The position numbers and the translations under genes were made by a program. A DNA stretch of 64,000 nucleotides from Nocardioides oceani. GTDB lineage: Bacteria > Actinomycetota > Actinomycetes > Propionibacteriales > Nocardioidaceae. Under the pieces are notes generated by a model, which saw nothing but the letters and a program-made list of their open reading frames with translations, did no database searches and was not told the origin of the DNA. Below, piece by piece: positions 45,734-54,621 of the stretch. Numbering within the stretch: position 1 is the stretch's first letter; every line of letters begins with the position of its first letter. Where the stretch lies: contig NZ_JAUHJQ010000013.1 in assembly GCF_030412965.1 (NCBI RefSeq), forward strand, positions 1-64,000. Reading direction: 5' to 3'.

Positions 45734-46366
45734 ATGCTGGATCGTTTCCGTGCCTTCTGGACGAAGGTCGTCGCCCCCGTCGCCCACCTGCTCATCAGGC
45801 TCGGCGTCAGCGCCGACGTCGTGACCCTCGTCGGGACGTTGGGGGTGAGCGCCGGCGCGCTCGTGTTCTACCCGCAGGGCGAGCTGCTCATCGGCACGCT
45901 GGTCATCACGGCCTTCGTGTTCAGCGACCTCGTCGACGGCTACATGGCGCGCACCACGGGCCGCTCGAGCTCCTTCGGCGCGTTCCTGGACTCCACCCTC
46001 GACCGGATCGGCGACGGGGCAATCTTCGCCGGGCTGGCGCTGTACTTCGCCTGGGAGGGCGACAGCCGGCTCTACCTCGTCCTGTCCTTGATCTGCCTGG
46101 TGATGGGCAGCGTGACCTCCTACGCCCGCTCGCGCGCGGAGAGCCTCGGCTACACCGCCAAGGTCGGCATCGCCGAGCGCGCCGACCGGCTCGTGGCGAT
46201 CCTGGTGATGACCGGTCTGGGCGCGATCTTCGACCTGCCGGTCCTCATGCACGTCGCGCTGTGGGCGCTGGCGATCGCCTCGACGGTCACCGTGGTCCAG
46301 CGGGTCTGGGTCGTGCGCCAGCAGGCGCTCGCGGCGGCCGCGGACGCGAATCCGTCCGCCGGGTAA
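45734..46366 (+). CDS. pgsA: CDP-alcohol phosphatidyltransferase, phosphatidylinositol phosphate synthase-like (210 aa)
   Basis: Six-helix membrane enzyme carrying the CDP-alcohol phosphotransferase signature D-x2-D-G-x2-A-R-x8-G-x3-D-x3-D: DLVDGYMARTTGRSSSFG followed by AFLDSTLD. By synteny with mycobacterial Rv2612c (pgsA1) it makes phosphatidylinositol phosphate from CDP-diacylglycerol and inositol-1-phosphate. The acyltransferase and pimA genes that follow in mycobacteria are absent here. Confidence 0.9.
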   Translation: MLDRFRAFWTKVVAPVAHLLIRLGVSADVVTLVGTLGVSAGALVFYPQGELLIGTLVITAFVFSDLVDGYMARTTGRSSSFGAFLDSTLDRIGDGAIFAGLALYFAWEGDSRLYLVLSLICLVMGSVTSYARSRAESLGYTAKVGIAERADRLVAILVMTGLGAIFDLPVLMHVALWALAIASTVTVVQRVWVVRQQALAAAADANPSAG

Positions 46367-46386
46367 AGCCGCCTACGCTCTCCGCC

Positions 46387-47298
46387 ATGAGCGAGAGCAC
46401 CCCCAGCGCCACCACCTCGGGCACCGGCACCACCCGCGTCAAGCGCGGCATGGCCGAGATGCTCAAGGGCGGCGTGATCATGGACGTCGTCACCGCCGAG
46501 CAGGCCAAGATCGCCGAGGACGCCGGCGCGGTCGCGGTGATGGCGCTGGAGCGGGTGCCGGCCGACATCCGTGCGCAGGGTGGCGTCTCGCGGATGAGCG
46601 ACCCGGACATGATCGACTCGATCATCGAGGCGGTCTCGATCCCGGTGATGGCCAAGGCCCGGATCGGCCACTTCGCCGAGGCGCAGGTGCTGCAGTCGCT
46701 CGGCGTCGACTACGTCGACGAGTCCGAGGTGCTCACGCCGGCCGACTACGCCAACCACATCGACAAGTGGGCCTTCACCGTGCCGTTCGTGTGCGGGGCG
46801 ACGAACCTGGGCGAGGCGCTGCGCCGGATCACCGAGGGTGCGGCGATGATCCGCTCCAAGGGCGAGGCCGGCACCGGCGACGTGTCGAACGCGGTCACCC
46901 ACATGCGCACCATCCGCGGCGAGATCCGCCGGCTCGCGGCGCTCGAGGGCGACGAGCTGTACGTCGCGGCCAAGGAGCTCCAGGCGCCGTACGACCTGGT
47001 CAAGGAGGTCGCGGAGAGTGGGAAGCTGCCGGTCGTGCTGTTCACCGCCGGCGGCATCGCCACCCCGGCGGACGCCGCGATGATGATGCAGCTGGGCGCC
47101 GAGGGCGTCTTCGTCGGCTCGGGCATCTTCAAGTCGGGCAACCCCGCGCAGCGGGCCGAGGCGATCGTCAAGGCCACCACCTTCCACGACGACCCGGACA
47201 TGGTCGCGAAGGTCTCGCGCGGCCTGGGCGAGGCCATGGTCGGCATCAACGTCGAGGAGATCCCGCAGCCGCACCGCCTCGCCGAGCGCGGCTGGTGA
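46387..47298 (+). CDS. pdxS: Pyridoxal 5'-phosphate synthase subunit PdxS (303 aa)
   Basis: Synthase subunit of the DXP-independent vitamin B6 pathway; makes PLP from ribose 5-phosphate, glyceraldehyde 3-phosphate and ammonia delivered by PdxT. Highly conserved: GGVIMDVVTAEQAKIAEDAGA, SIPVMAKARIGHFAEAQVL with a catalytic lysine, and FTAGGIATPADAAMMMQLGA. Leaderless ATG 46387 after TACGCT (46374-46379). PdxT is encoded 1.4 kb downstream, separated by a metallophosphoesterase gene. Confidence 0.97.
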   Translation: MSESTPSATTSGTGTTRVKRGMAEMLKGGVIMDVVTAEQAKIAEDAGAVAVMALERVPADIRAQGGVSRMSDPDMIDSIIEAVSIPVMAKARIGHFAEAQVLQSLGVDYVDESEVLTPADYANHIDKWAFTVPFVCGATNLGEALRRITEGAAMIRSKGEAGTGDVSNAVTHMRTIRGEIRRLAALEGDELYVAAKELQAPYDLVKEVAESGKLPVVLFTAGGIATPADAAMMMQLGAEGVFVGSGIFKSGNPAQRAEAIVKATTFHDDPDMVAKVSRGLGEAMVGINVEEIPQPHRLAERGW

Positions 47299-47458
47299 CC
47301 TCCTGAGCGACGTCGAGGGGTCGTGGCTGGGCCAGGTCCTCGGCGTCCTGGCCCTCCTGCTCCTCCTCGCGCTCGTCGCGGGGTGGGCGCGCTGGCTGCA
47401 CCGGCGCCTCGCCGTCGTCACGGACGCGCCGCGCTGGGCGCGCCGGACCTCCCTGGTC

Positions 47459-48466
47459 GTGGTCGTCGGCGGGCTGCTGCTCTACGGCGCGGCCAACGTC
47501 GCCTACCGCACGATCGACCCCGCGCCCCTGCGGCCGGTGCTGTGGATCGGCCTCGCCTGGCTCGGGCTGGCCTGGTACCTCTCGCTCGGCTGCCTCCTGC
47601 TCGCGCTCCTCGCGCTCGCCCTCCGACTGCTCGGGCGGCCTGCTGATCAGGCCCGGCTGCTCGCCGTCGGCACGCCCGCCGTCGTCGTCCTCGCGGTGGG
47701 CGTGATGGCGGTCGGCGCGGTGGTCGCCCAACGGCCGCGCGCCACGGCGTACGACGTGGGGTCGGCGGCGCTCCCGCCGGGCTGGGACGGCGCCCGCGTC
47801 GTGCTCCTGACCGACCTCCACGTCGGCGTCGTCCACGGTGAGGCCTGGACGCGTCGCGTCGTGGACCTGGTCAACGCCCAGGACCCCGACCTCGTCGTCC
47901 TCGGCGGGGACCTCGTCGACGGGCGGGAGCGCTACACCGGCCCGGACCTCGACCCGCTCGCCGGCCTCGACGCGCCCCTCGGGGTCGTCGCGGTCTCCGG
48001 CAACCACGAGATCGAGAGCGGCGACGCCCCGGCGTACCTCGACCGCCTCGAGCGGCTCGGCGTCGACGTCCTGCGCAACGAGCAGGTCACGCTCACCCGC
48101 GGGGGAGACCCGCTCGTCCTCGCCGGCGTCCACGACGAGATCGGCACCGGCGAGCTGGAGCCCGACCCCGCCGCGGCGCTCGCCGGCACCTCGCCCGAGG
48201 ACTTCGTCGTGTACGTCGCCCACGAGCCGCGCCAGCTGGTCGCGGGCGCGGGCGTCGACCTCCAGCTCTCCGGCCACACCCACGGCGGCCAGATCTGGCC
48301 GTTCGGCTGGCTGGTGCCGCTGCAGCAGCCCACCCTGGCGGGCGTCGACGAGGTGGAGGGCGTGACGGTCGTGACGTCCCGCGGCGTCGGGACCTCCGGC
48401 CCGCCTGTCCGCACCGGCGCCGTCCCCGAGGTCACGGTCGTCACCCTGCGCCGCGCCGACAGCTGA
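47459..48466 (+). CDS. Membrane-bound metallophosphoesterase (335 aa or longer)
   Basis: Calcineurin-like phosphoesterase at the C-terminus: VVLLTDLHVGVVHG, VVLGGDLVDG, VAVSGNHEIESG, VYVAHEPRQL and LSGHTHGGQIWPFG supply all metal ligands. The N-terminal 115 residues hold several helices. GTG 47459 is the first standard start in frame, but the frame stays open upstream to about 47303 and encodes another helix (VLGVLALLLLLALVAGWARW), so the true start may be a CTG near 47303. Substrate unknown. Confidence 0.85.
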   Translation: MVVGGLLLYGAANVAYRTIDPAPLRPVLWIGLAWLGLAWYLSLGCLLLALLALALRLLGRPADQARLLAVGTPAVVVLAVGVMAVGAVVAQRPRATAYDVGSAALPPGWDGARVVLLTDLHVGVVHGEAWTRRVVDLVNAQDPDLVVLGGDLVDGRERYTGPDLDPLAGLDAPLGVVAVSGNHEIESGDAPAYLDRLERLGVDVLRNEQVTLTRGGDPLVLAGVHDEIGTGELEPDPAAALAGTSPEDFVVYVAHEPRQLVAGAGVDLQLSGHTHGGQIWPFGWLVPLQQPTLAGVDEVEGVTVVTSRGVGTSGPPVRTGAVPEVTVVTLRRADS

Positions 48467-48497
48467 CGGGGCGCCGAGGGCCGGGGCCGAGCGCGAC

Positions 48498-48568
48498 CAT
48501 TCCCGTTCAATTGAACGGGAATGTCGCATTACCCGCCGGTAGAAGCGCCACAACCGCGCAATTGAACG
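48498..48568. repeat. Perfect 26-bp palindrome plus a partial second copy
   Basis: CATTCCCGTTCAA (48498-48510) is immediately followed by its reverse complement TTGAACGGGAATG (48511-48523). Flanking GCGA and TCGC extend the symmetry with a 1-nt offset. The inner part CAATTGAACG recurs at 48559-48568, 51 bp downstream. The element is unusually AT-rich for this genome and lies in the 220-bp gap before pdxT. Confidence 0.8.
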
Positions 48569-48688
48569 ATCGTCGACGCCCGGAGCACGCTCGGAGCACG
48601 CCCGACCGCGCCCGCCTCCAGCGCGCCGTCCACCCACGCCGAGGCGCCGGCCGGCCGGACCTCTCCGGACCGCACCTATGCTGCGCGC

Positions 48689-49264
48689 GTGCCCACCACG
48701 ATCGGCGTCCTGGCGCTTCAGGGGGACGTGCGCGAGCACGTCCGGACGCTCGAGGACCTCGGGGTCGCGACGACGCGCGTCCGCCGGCCCGAGGAGCTCG
48801 AGCAGGTCGACGGGCTGGTCCTCCCGGGCGGTGAGTCGACGACCATGGCCCGGCTGCTGCGCACCTTCGGCCTGCTGGAGCCGCTGCGGGCGCGCATCGC
48901 CGGCGGGATGCCGGCGTTCGGGACGTGCGCGGGGATGATCCTGCTCGCCGACCGCGTCCGCGACGGCGCCGCCGGCCAGGAGACGGTGGGCGGTCTCGAC
49001 GTCACCGTGCGGCGCAACGCCTTCGGCCGGCAGGTCGACTCCTTCGAGACCGCGCTGGCCGTCGACGGCCTCGCCGACCCGGTGCACGCGGTCTTCATCC
49101 GCGCCCCCTGGGTCGAGGAGGTCGGGCCCGGGGTCGACGTCCTGGCCGTCGCCGCCGACCACCCCGTCGCGGTGCGCCAGGACGCGCTGCTCGCGACCTC
49201 CTTCCACCCCGAGGTCGACACCGACGGCCGCGTCCACCGGATGTTCGTGGAGATGGTCGGGTGA
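48689..49264 (+). CDS. pdxT: Pyridoxal 5'-phosphate synthase glutaminase subunit PdxT (191 aa)
   Basis: Class I glutaminase that feeds ammonia to PdxS. Features: IGVLALQGDVREHVRTL, VLPGGESTTMARLL, nucleophile Cys in FGTCAGMILLA, VDSFETALAV, and the His-Glu pair in ATSFHPEVDTD. GTG 48689 is leaderless, 6 nt after TATGCT (48677-48682). Confidence 0.96.
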   Translation: MPTTIGVLALQGDVREHVRTLEDLGVATTRVRRPEELEQVDGLVLPGGESTTMARLLRTFGLLEPLRARIAGGMPAFGTCAGMILLADRVRDGAAGQETVGGLDVTVRRNAFGRQVDSFETALAVDGLADPVHAVFIRAPWVEEVGPGVDVLAVAADHPVAVRQDALLATSFHPEVDTDGRVHRMFVEMVG

Positions 49265-49333
49265 GCGGCCGGTAGGATCGACGGTCGGTGCAGGGGACTG
49301 CACAGCACACGACCGGCGCGGGAAGAGGGACGC

Positions 49334-50101
49334 ATGTCTGGCCACTCCAAGTGGGCGACCACCAAGCACAAGAAGGCCGCCATCGACGCCAAGCGCGGCA
49401 AGATGTTCGCCAAGCTGATCAAGAACGTCGAGGTCGCGGCGCGCATGGGCGGCGGCGACCCCGCGGGCAACCCGACGCTGTACGACGCCATCCAGAAGGC
49501 CAAGAAGTCCTCGGTCCCCAACGACAACATCGACCGCGCCGTCAAGCGCGGCTCCGGCGCGGAGACCGGCGGCGCCGACTACCAGACGATCATGTACGAG
49601 GTGTACGGCGCGCAGGGCGTCGGCATCCTCGTCGAGTGCCTGACCGACAACAAGAACCGCGCCGCGATGGAGGTCCGGACCGCGGTGACCCGCAACGGCG
49701 GCACCATGGCCGACCCCGGCTCGGTCTCGCGCCTGTTCAACCGCAAGGGCGTGGTCGTCGTCGCGAAGGAGCAGGAGGGCAAGGAGGTCTCCGAGGACGA
49801 CGTCCTCGAGGCCACCCTCGACGCGGGTGCCGAGGAGGTCACCGACCTCGGTGAGCAGTTCCAGGTCGTCTCCGAGGCGACCGACCTCGTCGCGGTCCGC
49901 ACCGCCCTCCAGGCCGCCGGCCTCGACTACGAGTCCGCCGACGTCCAGTTCGTCGCGACCATGGACATCCCCGTCGACGCGACGGCCGCGGCCAAGGTGT
50001 TCAAGCTGATCGACGCCGTCGAGGACCTCGACGACGTGCAGGAGGTCTTCAGCAACGTCGACGTCTCCGCCGACGTGCTCGCCGAGCTCGAGGACGCCTG
50101 A
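49334..50101 (+). CDS. YebC/PmpR family protein (255 aa)
   Basis: Begins SGHSKWATTKHKKAAIDAKR, the signature of the YebC family, with GGTMADPGSVSRLFNRKGVV in the middle. Members act as DNA-binding regulators or, as recent work proposes for YebC, aid translation of proline stretches. ATG 49334 is preceded by AAGAGGGA. It lies just upstream of ruvC, as in most bacteria. Confidence 0.95.
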   Translation: MSGHSKWATTKHKKAAIDAKRGKMFAKLIKNVEVAARMGGGDPAGNPTLYDAIQKAKKSSVPNDNIDRAVKRGSGAETGGADYQTIMYEVYGAQGVGILVECLTDNKNRAAMEVRTAVTRNGGTMADPGSVSRLFNRKGVVVVAKEQEGKEVSEDDVLEATLDAGAEEVTDLGEQFQVVSEATDLVAVRTALQAAGLDYESADVQFVATMDIPVDATAAAKVFKLIDAVEDLDDVQEVFSNVDVSADVLAELEDA

Positions 50102-50143
50102 CCCGTCCGGCGTGTCGGGGCCCGCTCGTCCGCGGGCGGGCCG

Positions 50144-50170
50144 TAGCGTTCCTCCCGAACAGACGTTCGA
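50144..50170 (+). promoter_or_regulatory. LexA box and -10 of the ruvCAB promoter
   Basis: CCGAACAGACGTTCGA (50155-50170) differs from the LexA consensus TCGAAC-N4-GTTCGA at one base. TAGCGT (50144-50149) is a likely -10, so LexA would sit on the transcription start. Confidence 0.7.
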
Positions 50171-50182
50171 CGGAAGGCTGAC

Positions 50183-50707
50183 ATGCGCGTCCTCGGGATC
50201 GACCCCGGCCTGACCCGCTGCGGCATGGGCGTGGTCGAGGGCTCGGTCGGGCGACCGCTCGGCCTCGTCGACGTCGGGGTCCTGCGCACCAGCTCCGACC
50301 GCCCGGTCGCCGAGCGGCTGGTCACGATCGAGAAGGGCGTGGACGCCTGGCTCGACGAGCACCGCCCCGATGCGGTCGCCGTCGAGCGCGTCTTCGCCCG
50401 CTCCGACGTCAGCACCGTCATGGGCACGGCCCAGGCCAGCGGGATCGCAATGGTCTGCGCGGCCCGGCGCGGCCTGCCGATCGCCCTGCACACCCCGAGC
50501 GAGGTCAAGGCGGCGGTCTCCGGCAACGGCCGCGCGGACAAGGCGCAGGTCGGCGCGATGGTCACCCGCATCCTGCGGCTCGACGCGATGCCGAAGCCGG
50601 CCGACGCCGCCGACGCGCTCGCCCTGGCCATCACCCACATCTGGCGCGGAGGCGCCCAGGCCCGCATCGACGCCGCCCTCGCGGCGGCTGGGAGGAACCG
50701 ACGTTGA
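50183..50707 (+). CDS. ruvC: Crossover junction endodeoxyribonuclease RuvC (174 aa)
   Basis: Holliday junction resolvase. Begins RVLGIDPGLTRCGMGVV with the first catalytic Asp; VAVERVF carries the second acidic residue, and PADAADALALAITHIW holds the C-terminal acidic pair. GGAAGG precedes ATG 50183. The first of three overlapping or adjacent ruv genes. Confidence 0.97.
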   Translation: MRVLGIDPGLTRCGMGVVEGSVGRPLGLVDVGVLRTSSDRPVAERLVTIEKGVDAWLDEHRPDAVAVERVFARSDVSTVMGTAQASGIAMVCAARRGLPIALHTPSEVKAAVSGNGRADKAQVGAMVTRILRLDAMPKPADAADALALAITHIWRGGAQARIDAALAAAGRNRR

Positions 50708-51300
50708 TCGCCTTCGTCCGCGGCCAGGTCGCCGGGGTCACGCTCACCAGCGCCGTGCTCGAGGTCGGCGGGGTCGGTCTCGAGCTGATGTGCACCCCCG
50801 GCACGCTCGCCGGGCTGCGCTCGGGGCACAGTGCGACGCTCGCGACCAGCATGGTCGTGCGCGAGGACTCGCTGACCCTCTTCGGGTTCGCCGACGAGGA
50901 CGAGAAGAGCATCTTCGAGCTCGTGCAGACCGCCTCCGGGGTCGGCCCGAAGGTCGCCCAGGCGATGGTGGCGGTGCTCAGCCCCGACGACGTACGCCGC
51001 GCGATCTCCTCCGACGACGTCAAGACCCTGACCCGCGTGCCCGGCATCGGCCAGAAGGGGGCCCAGCGCATCATCCTGGAGCTCAAGGACCGGATCGGCC
51101 CGCCGGTGGGCTCCGGCGTCGCGCCGGTGGCCTCGAGCGTCGAGCCGTGGCGCGACCAGGTCCACCAGGGGCTCGTCGGCCTCGGCTGGTCCGCCAAGGA
51201 CGCCGAGAAGGCCGTCGACGCCGTCGCGACCGATGCCGGTGACGCCCCCGACGTGGCCACGCTGCTCCGCGCGGCGCTGCGCACGCTCAGCAAGGCCTGA
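50704..51300 (+). CDS. ruvA: Holliday junction branch migration protein RuvA (198 aa)
   Basis: Tetrameric junction-binding subunit: IAFVRGQVAGVTLTSAVLEV OB fold, two HhH elements (QTASGVGPKVAQAMVAVL and RVPGIGQKGAQRIILELK), and a C-terminal RuvB-binding UBA-like domain (VHQGLVGLGWSAKDAEKAV). TTG 50704 overlaps the ruvC TGA, so translation is coupled. Confidence 0.96.
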   Translation: MIAFVRGQVAGVTLTSAVLEVGGVGLELMCTPGTLAGLRSGHSATLATSMVVREDSLTLFGFADEDEKSIFELVQTASGVGPKVAQAMVAVLSPDDVRRAISSDDVKTLTRVPGIGQKGAQRIILELKDRIGPPVGSGVAPVASSVEPWRDQVHQGLVGLGWSAKDAEKAVDAVATDAGDAPDVATLLRAALRTLSKA

Positions 51301-51305
51301 GCCCG

Positions 51306-52379
<1,074 letters not shown>

Positions 52380-52496
52380 CTCCCCGGACCGCGGGATTCG
52401 TCCGGACGGGCGAGCCCGTAGGTATGCTTGCCCGTCGGCCGCCCCGGGAGTGACCCGGGTGCGCGGCCTCCCCGTCATCGCTCGAGAGGTCTCGTC

Positions 52497-52787
52497 GTGG
52501 AGCTCGCCTCCCTGCTGCCGCTGGTCGGCATCGCACTCCTCTTCTGGCTCCTGATCATCAGGCCGGCCTCCCGGCGCCAGAAGGAACTCGCTCGCATGCA
52601 GTCGTCGTTGGGGGTGGGTGACGGGGTCGTCCTGACCTCCGGCTTCCTCGGCACGATCCGCGAGCTCGACGACGAGACCGCACGGATCGAGCTCGCCGAG
52701 GGAGTCGTCGTGACCGTCGCCCGCGGTGCGATCGGCACCGTCACCCAGCCAGGGCCCGCCGCAGCCGGCGAGCCGGAGGAGATCTGA
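52497..52787 (+). CDS. yajC: Preprotein translocase subunit YajC (96 aa)
   Basis: One N-terminal helix LLPLVGIALLFWLLIIRPAS followed by RRQKELARMQSSLGVGDGVV and LTSGFLGTIRELDDE, typical for YajC. GTG 52497 follows CGAGAGGTCTC. Two bp from secD, forming the classic yajC-secD-secF order of the Sec accessory complex. Confidence 0.93.
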   Translation: MELASLLPLVGIALLFWLLIIRPASRRQKELARMQSSLGVGDGVVLTSGFLGTIRELDDETARIELAEGVVVTVARGAIGTVTQPGPAAAGEPEEI

Positions 52788-52788
52788 C

Positions 52789-54621
52789 ATGGCACGCAAG
52801 CCCCGCCCGGGACGCACCCTCGGGGTGTTCTTCCTCGGCCTGGTGCTGATCTACGGGCTCGTCGCCCTCGCCGGTAGCTGGAAGCCCGAGCTCGGCCTGG
52901 ACCTCCAGGGCGGCACGCGCATCACGCTCGTGGCCACCGACGAGGACCCCGCCGACGACAGCCTGGAGCAGGCCCGCCAGATCATCGACGACCGCGTCAA
53001 CGGCTCCGGTGTCGCCGAGGCCGACGTGGTGACCGAGGGCGACAACATCATCGTCGTCGAGATCCCCGGCAGCTCGCGGCGCGACCTGCTCGACACCGTC
53101 AAGCGGCAGGCGCAGCTGCGCTTCCGCCTCGTGGCGTGCTCCGACATCGAGCCGGGCCCGTGCGCCGGCGGCGGCGGTGGCCCGGCCCTCGACCCCAACG
53201 TGACCGGCGGGCTCCCCGACGGGTCCTCGGTGCAGATCGAGCCCGAGGGCGGGGACCAGGGCGGCGACCAGGGCAACGGCGCTGGCAACGGTGCTGGCAA
53301 CGGCGCTGGCAACGGTGCGGGCAACGGCGACGGTGCCCAGCAGGGCAGCAACAACCGCCCGCCGGTCGGCTTCTCCCAGGCCGCCTCGCTGCGCAACGCG
53401 GAGTCCTCGCCGAGCGCCGAGCCGTCCGAGGACGCCGAGCCTTCCGAGGACGCGAGCGACGAGGCCTCCGAGGGGGCCAGTGAGGGCTCCTCGCCGGTCC
53501 CGGCGCCCGAGGGCGGCGAGAACGCCGACGACCCGCTGGCGTGGACCGACTCCCCGAACCAGGCCGCCATCAAGGCCTTCAACGAGTTCACCTGCCCGGC
53601 CGACGGCTCCGCGCCGAACGTCGTCGACGACCCCGACCGCCCGCTCGTCACCTGCGACACCGGTGAGCGCGGCCAGGTCGTGAAGTACCTCCTCTCTCCG
53701 TCGGCGATCGAGGGCACCCAGCTCGACAACGCCTCCGCGGCGATCCCGCAGGGCCAGGTCGACTGGGTCGTCCAGCTGAGCTTCAACGGCTCAGGCACCG
53801 AGACCTTCGCCGACATCTCGCGCAAGCTGTTCAACAACGGCGGCCAGTTCGCCGTGGTGCTCGACGGCCAGGTGCTCTCCGCACCCGGCATGGACGCCAC
53901 CATCACCAACGGCGAGGCGCAGATCTACGGGAACTTCACCGAGGACACCGCGCGCAGCCTCGCCACCAGCCTGAAGTTCGGTGCGCTGCCGATCGCGTTC
54001 CAGGACGACGTCTCCTCCGAGACGATCGGCCCCTCGCTCGCGGGCGACCAGCTCTCGGCCGGCCTGTGGGCCGGCGGGTTCGGCCTCGGCCTGGTGATGC
54101 TCTACTGCCTGATCTACTACCGCGGCCTGGGCATCGTCGTGCTCGGCTCGCTCGCGGTCGCGGCGCTCATCACCTACGCGCTGGTGCTGCTGCTCAGCGA
54201 GACCGCCGGCTTCACGCTCACGCTGCCCGGCATCGCCGGCCTGATCATCGCCGTCGGTGTCACCGCCGACTCCTTCATCCTCTTCTTCGAGCGCATCCGC
54301 GACGAGATGCGCGAGGGCAAGTCGATGCGGGTCGCGGTCGAGACCGGGTGGAAGCGCGCGAAGGTGACCCGCCTCGCGGCGAACACCGTCTCGCTGCTCT
54401 CGGCCGCGGTGCTCTACATCTTCGCGACCGGTGCGGTGAAGGGCTTCGGCTTCGCGCTGGGCCTCTCCACGCTGATCGACCTCGCGGTGCTGTTCTGGTT
54501 CACCAAGCCCGCGGTGTCCTACCTCGCGCGGTACAAGTTCTTCAACGGCGGCGGCCGCCTCTCCGGCCTCAGCCCCGAGACGCTCGGCATGGACCGGGTC
54601 CCTGCTGGAGGTAAGGCCTGA
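52789..54621 (+). CDS. secD: Protein translocase subunit SecD with low-complexity insertion (610 aa)
   Basis: Sec accessory membrane protein that uses the proton gradient to pull substrates out of the channel. LGLDLQGGTRITL and the last TM block (GGFGLGLVMLYCLIYYRGLG, IIAVGVTADSFILFFERIRDE) are canonical. The periplasmic P1 region contains an insertion at about residues 140-250: acidic, Gln/Gly/Asn-rich, with tandem GNGA units and EDASDEASEGASEGS, which may be disordered. Stop and secF start share one base. Confidence 0.95.
   Translation: MARKPRPGRTLGVFFLGLVLIYGLVALAGSWKPELGLDLQGGTRITLVATDEDPADDSLEQARQIIDDRVNGSGVAEADVVTEGDNIIVVEIPGSSRRDLLDTVKRQAQLRFRLVACSDIEPGPCAGGGGGPALDPNVTGGLPDGSSVQIEPEGGDQGGDQGNGAGNGAGNGAGNGAGNGDGAQQGSNNRPPVGFSQAASLRNAESSPSAEPSEDAEPSEDASDEASEGASEGSSPVPAPEGGENADDPLAWTDSPNQAAIKAFNEFTCPADGSAPNVVDDPDRPLVTCDTGERGQVVKYLLSPSAIEGTQLDNASAAIPQGQVDWVVQLSFNGSGTETFADISRKLFNNGGQFAVVLDGQVLSAPGMDATITNGEAQIYGNFTEDTARSLATSLKFGALPIAFQDDVSSETIGPSLAGDQLSAGLWAGGFGLGLVMLYCLIYYRGLGIVVLGSLAVAALITYALVLLLSETAGFTLTLPGIAGLIIAVGVTADSFILFFERIRDEMREGKSMRVAVETGWKRAKVTRLAANTVSLLSAAVLYIFATGAVKGFGFALGLSTLIDLAVLFWFTKPAVSYLARYKFFNGGGRLSGLSPETLGMDRVPAGGKA

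Noticed and set aside
48498..48523. Intrinsic terminator for the metallophosphoesterase gene
   Set aside because: The 26-bp palindrome has no natural loop and no T-run, and lies 30 bp after the stop; a protein-binding site is more likely.
53136..53683. Extra small genes within secD
   Set aside because: Frames arise from the repetitive GNGA-coding DNA and lie wholly inside secD.
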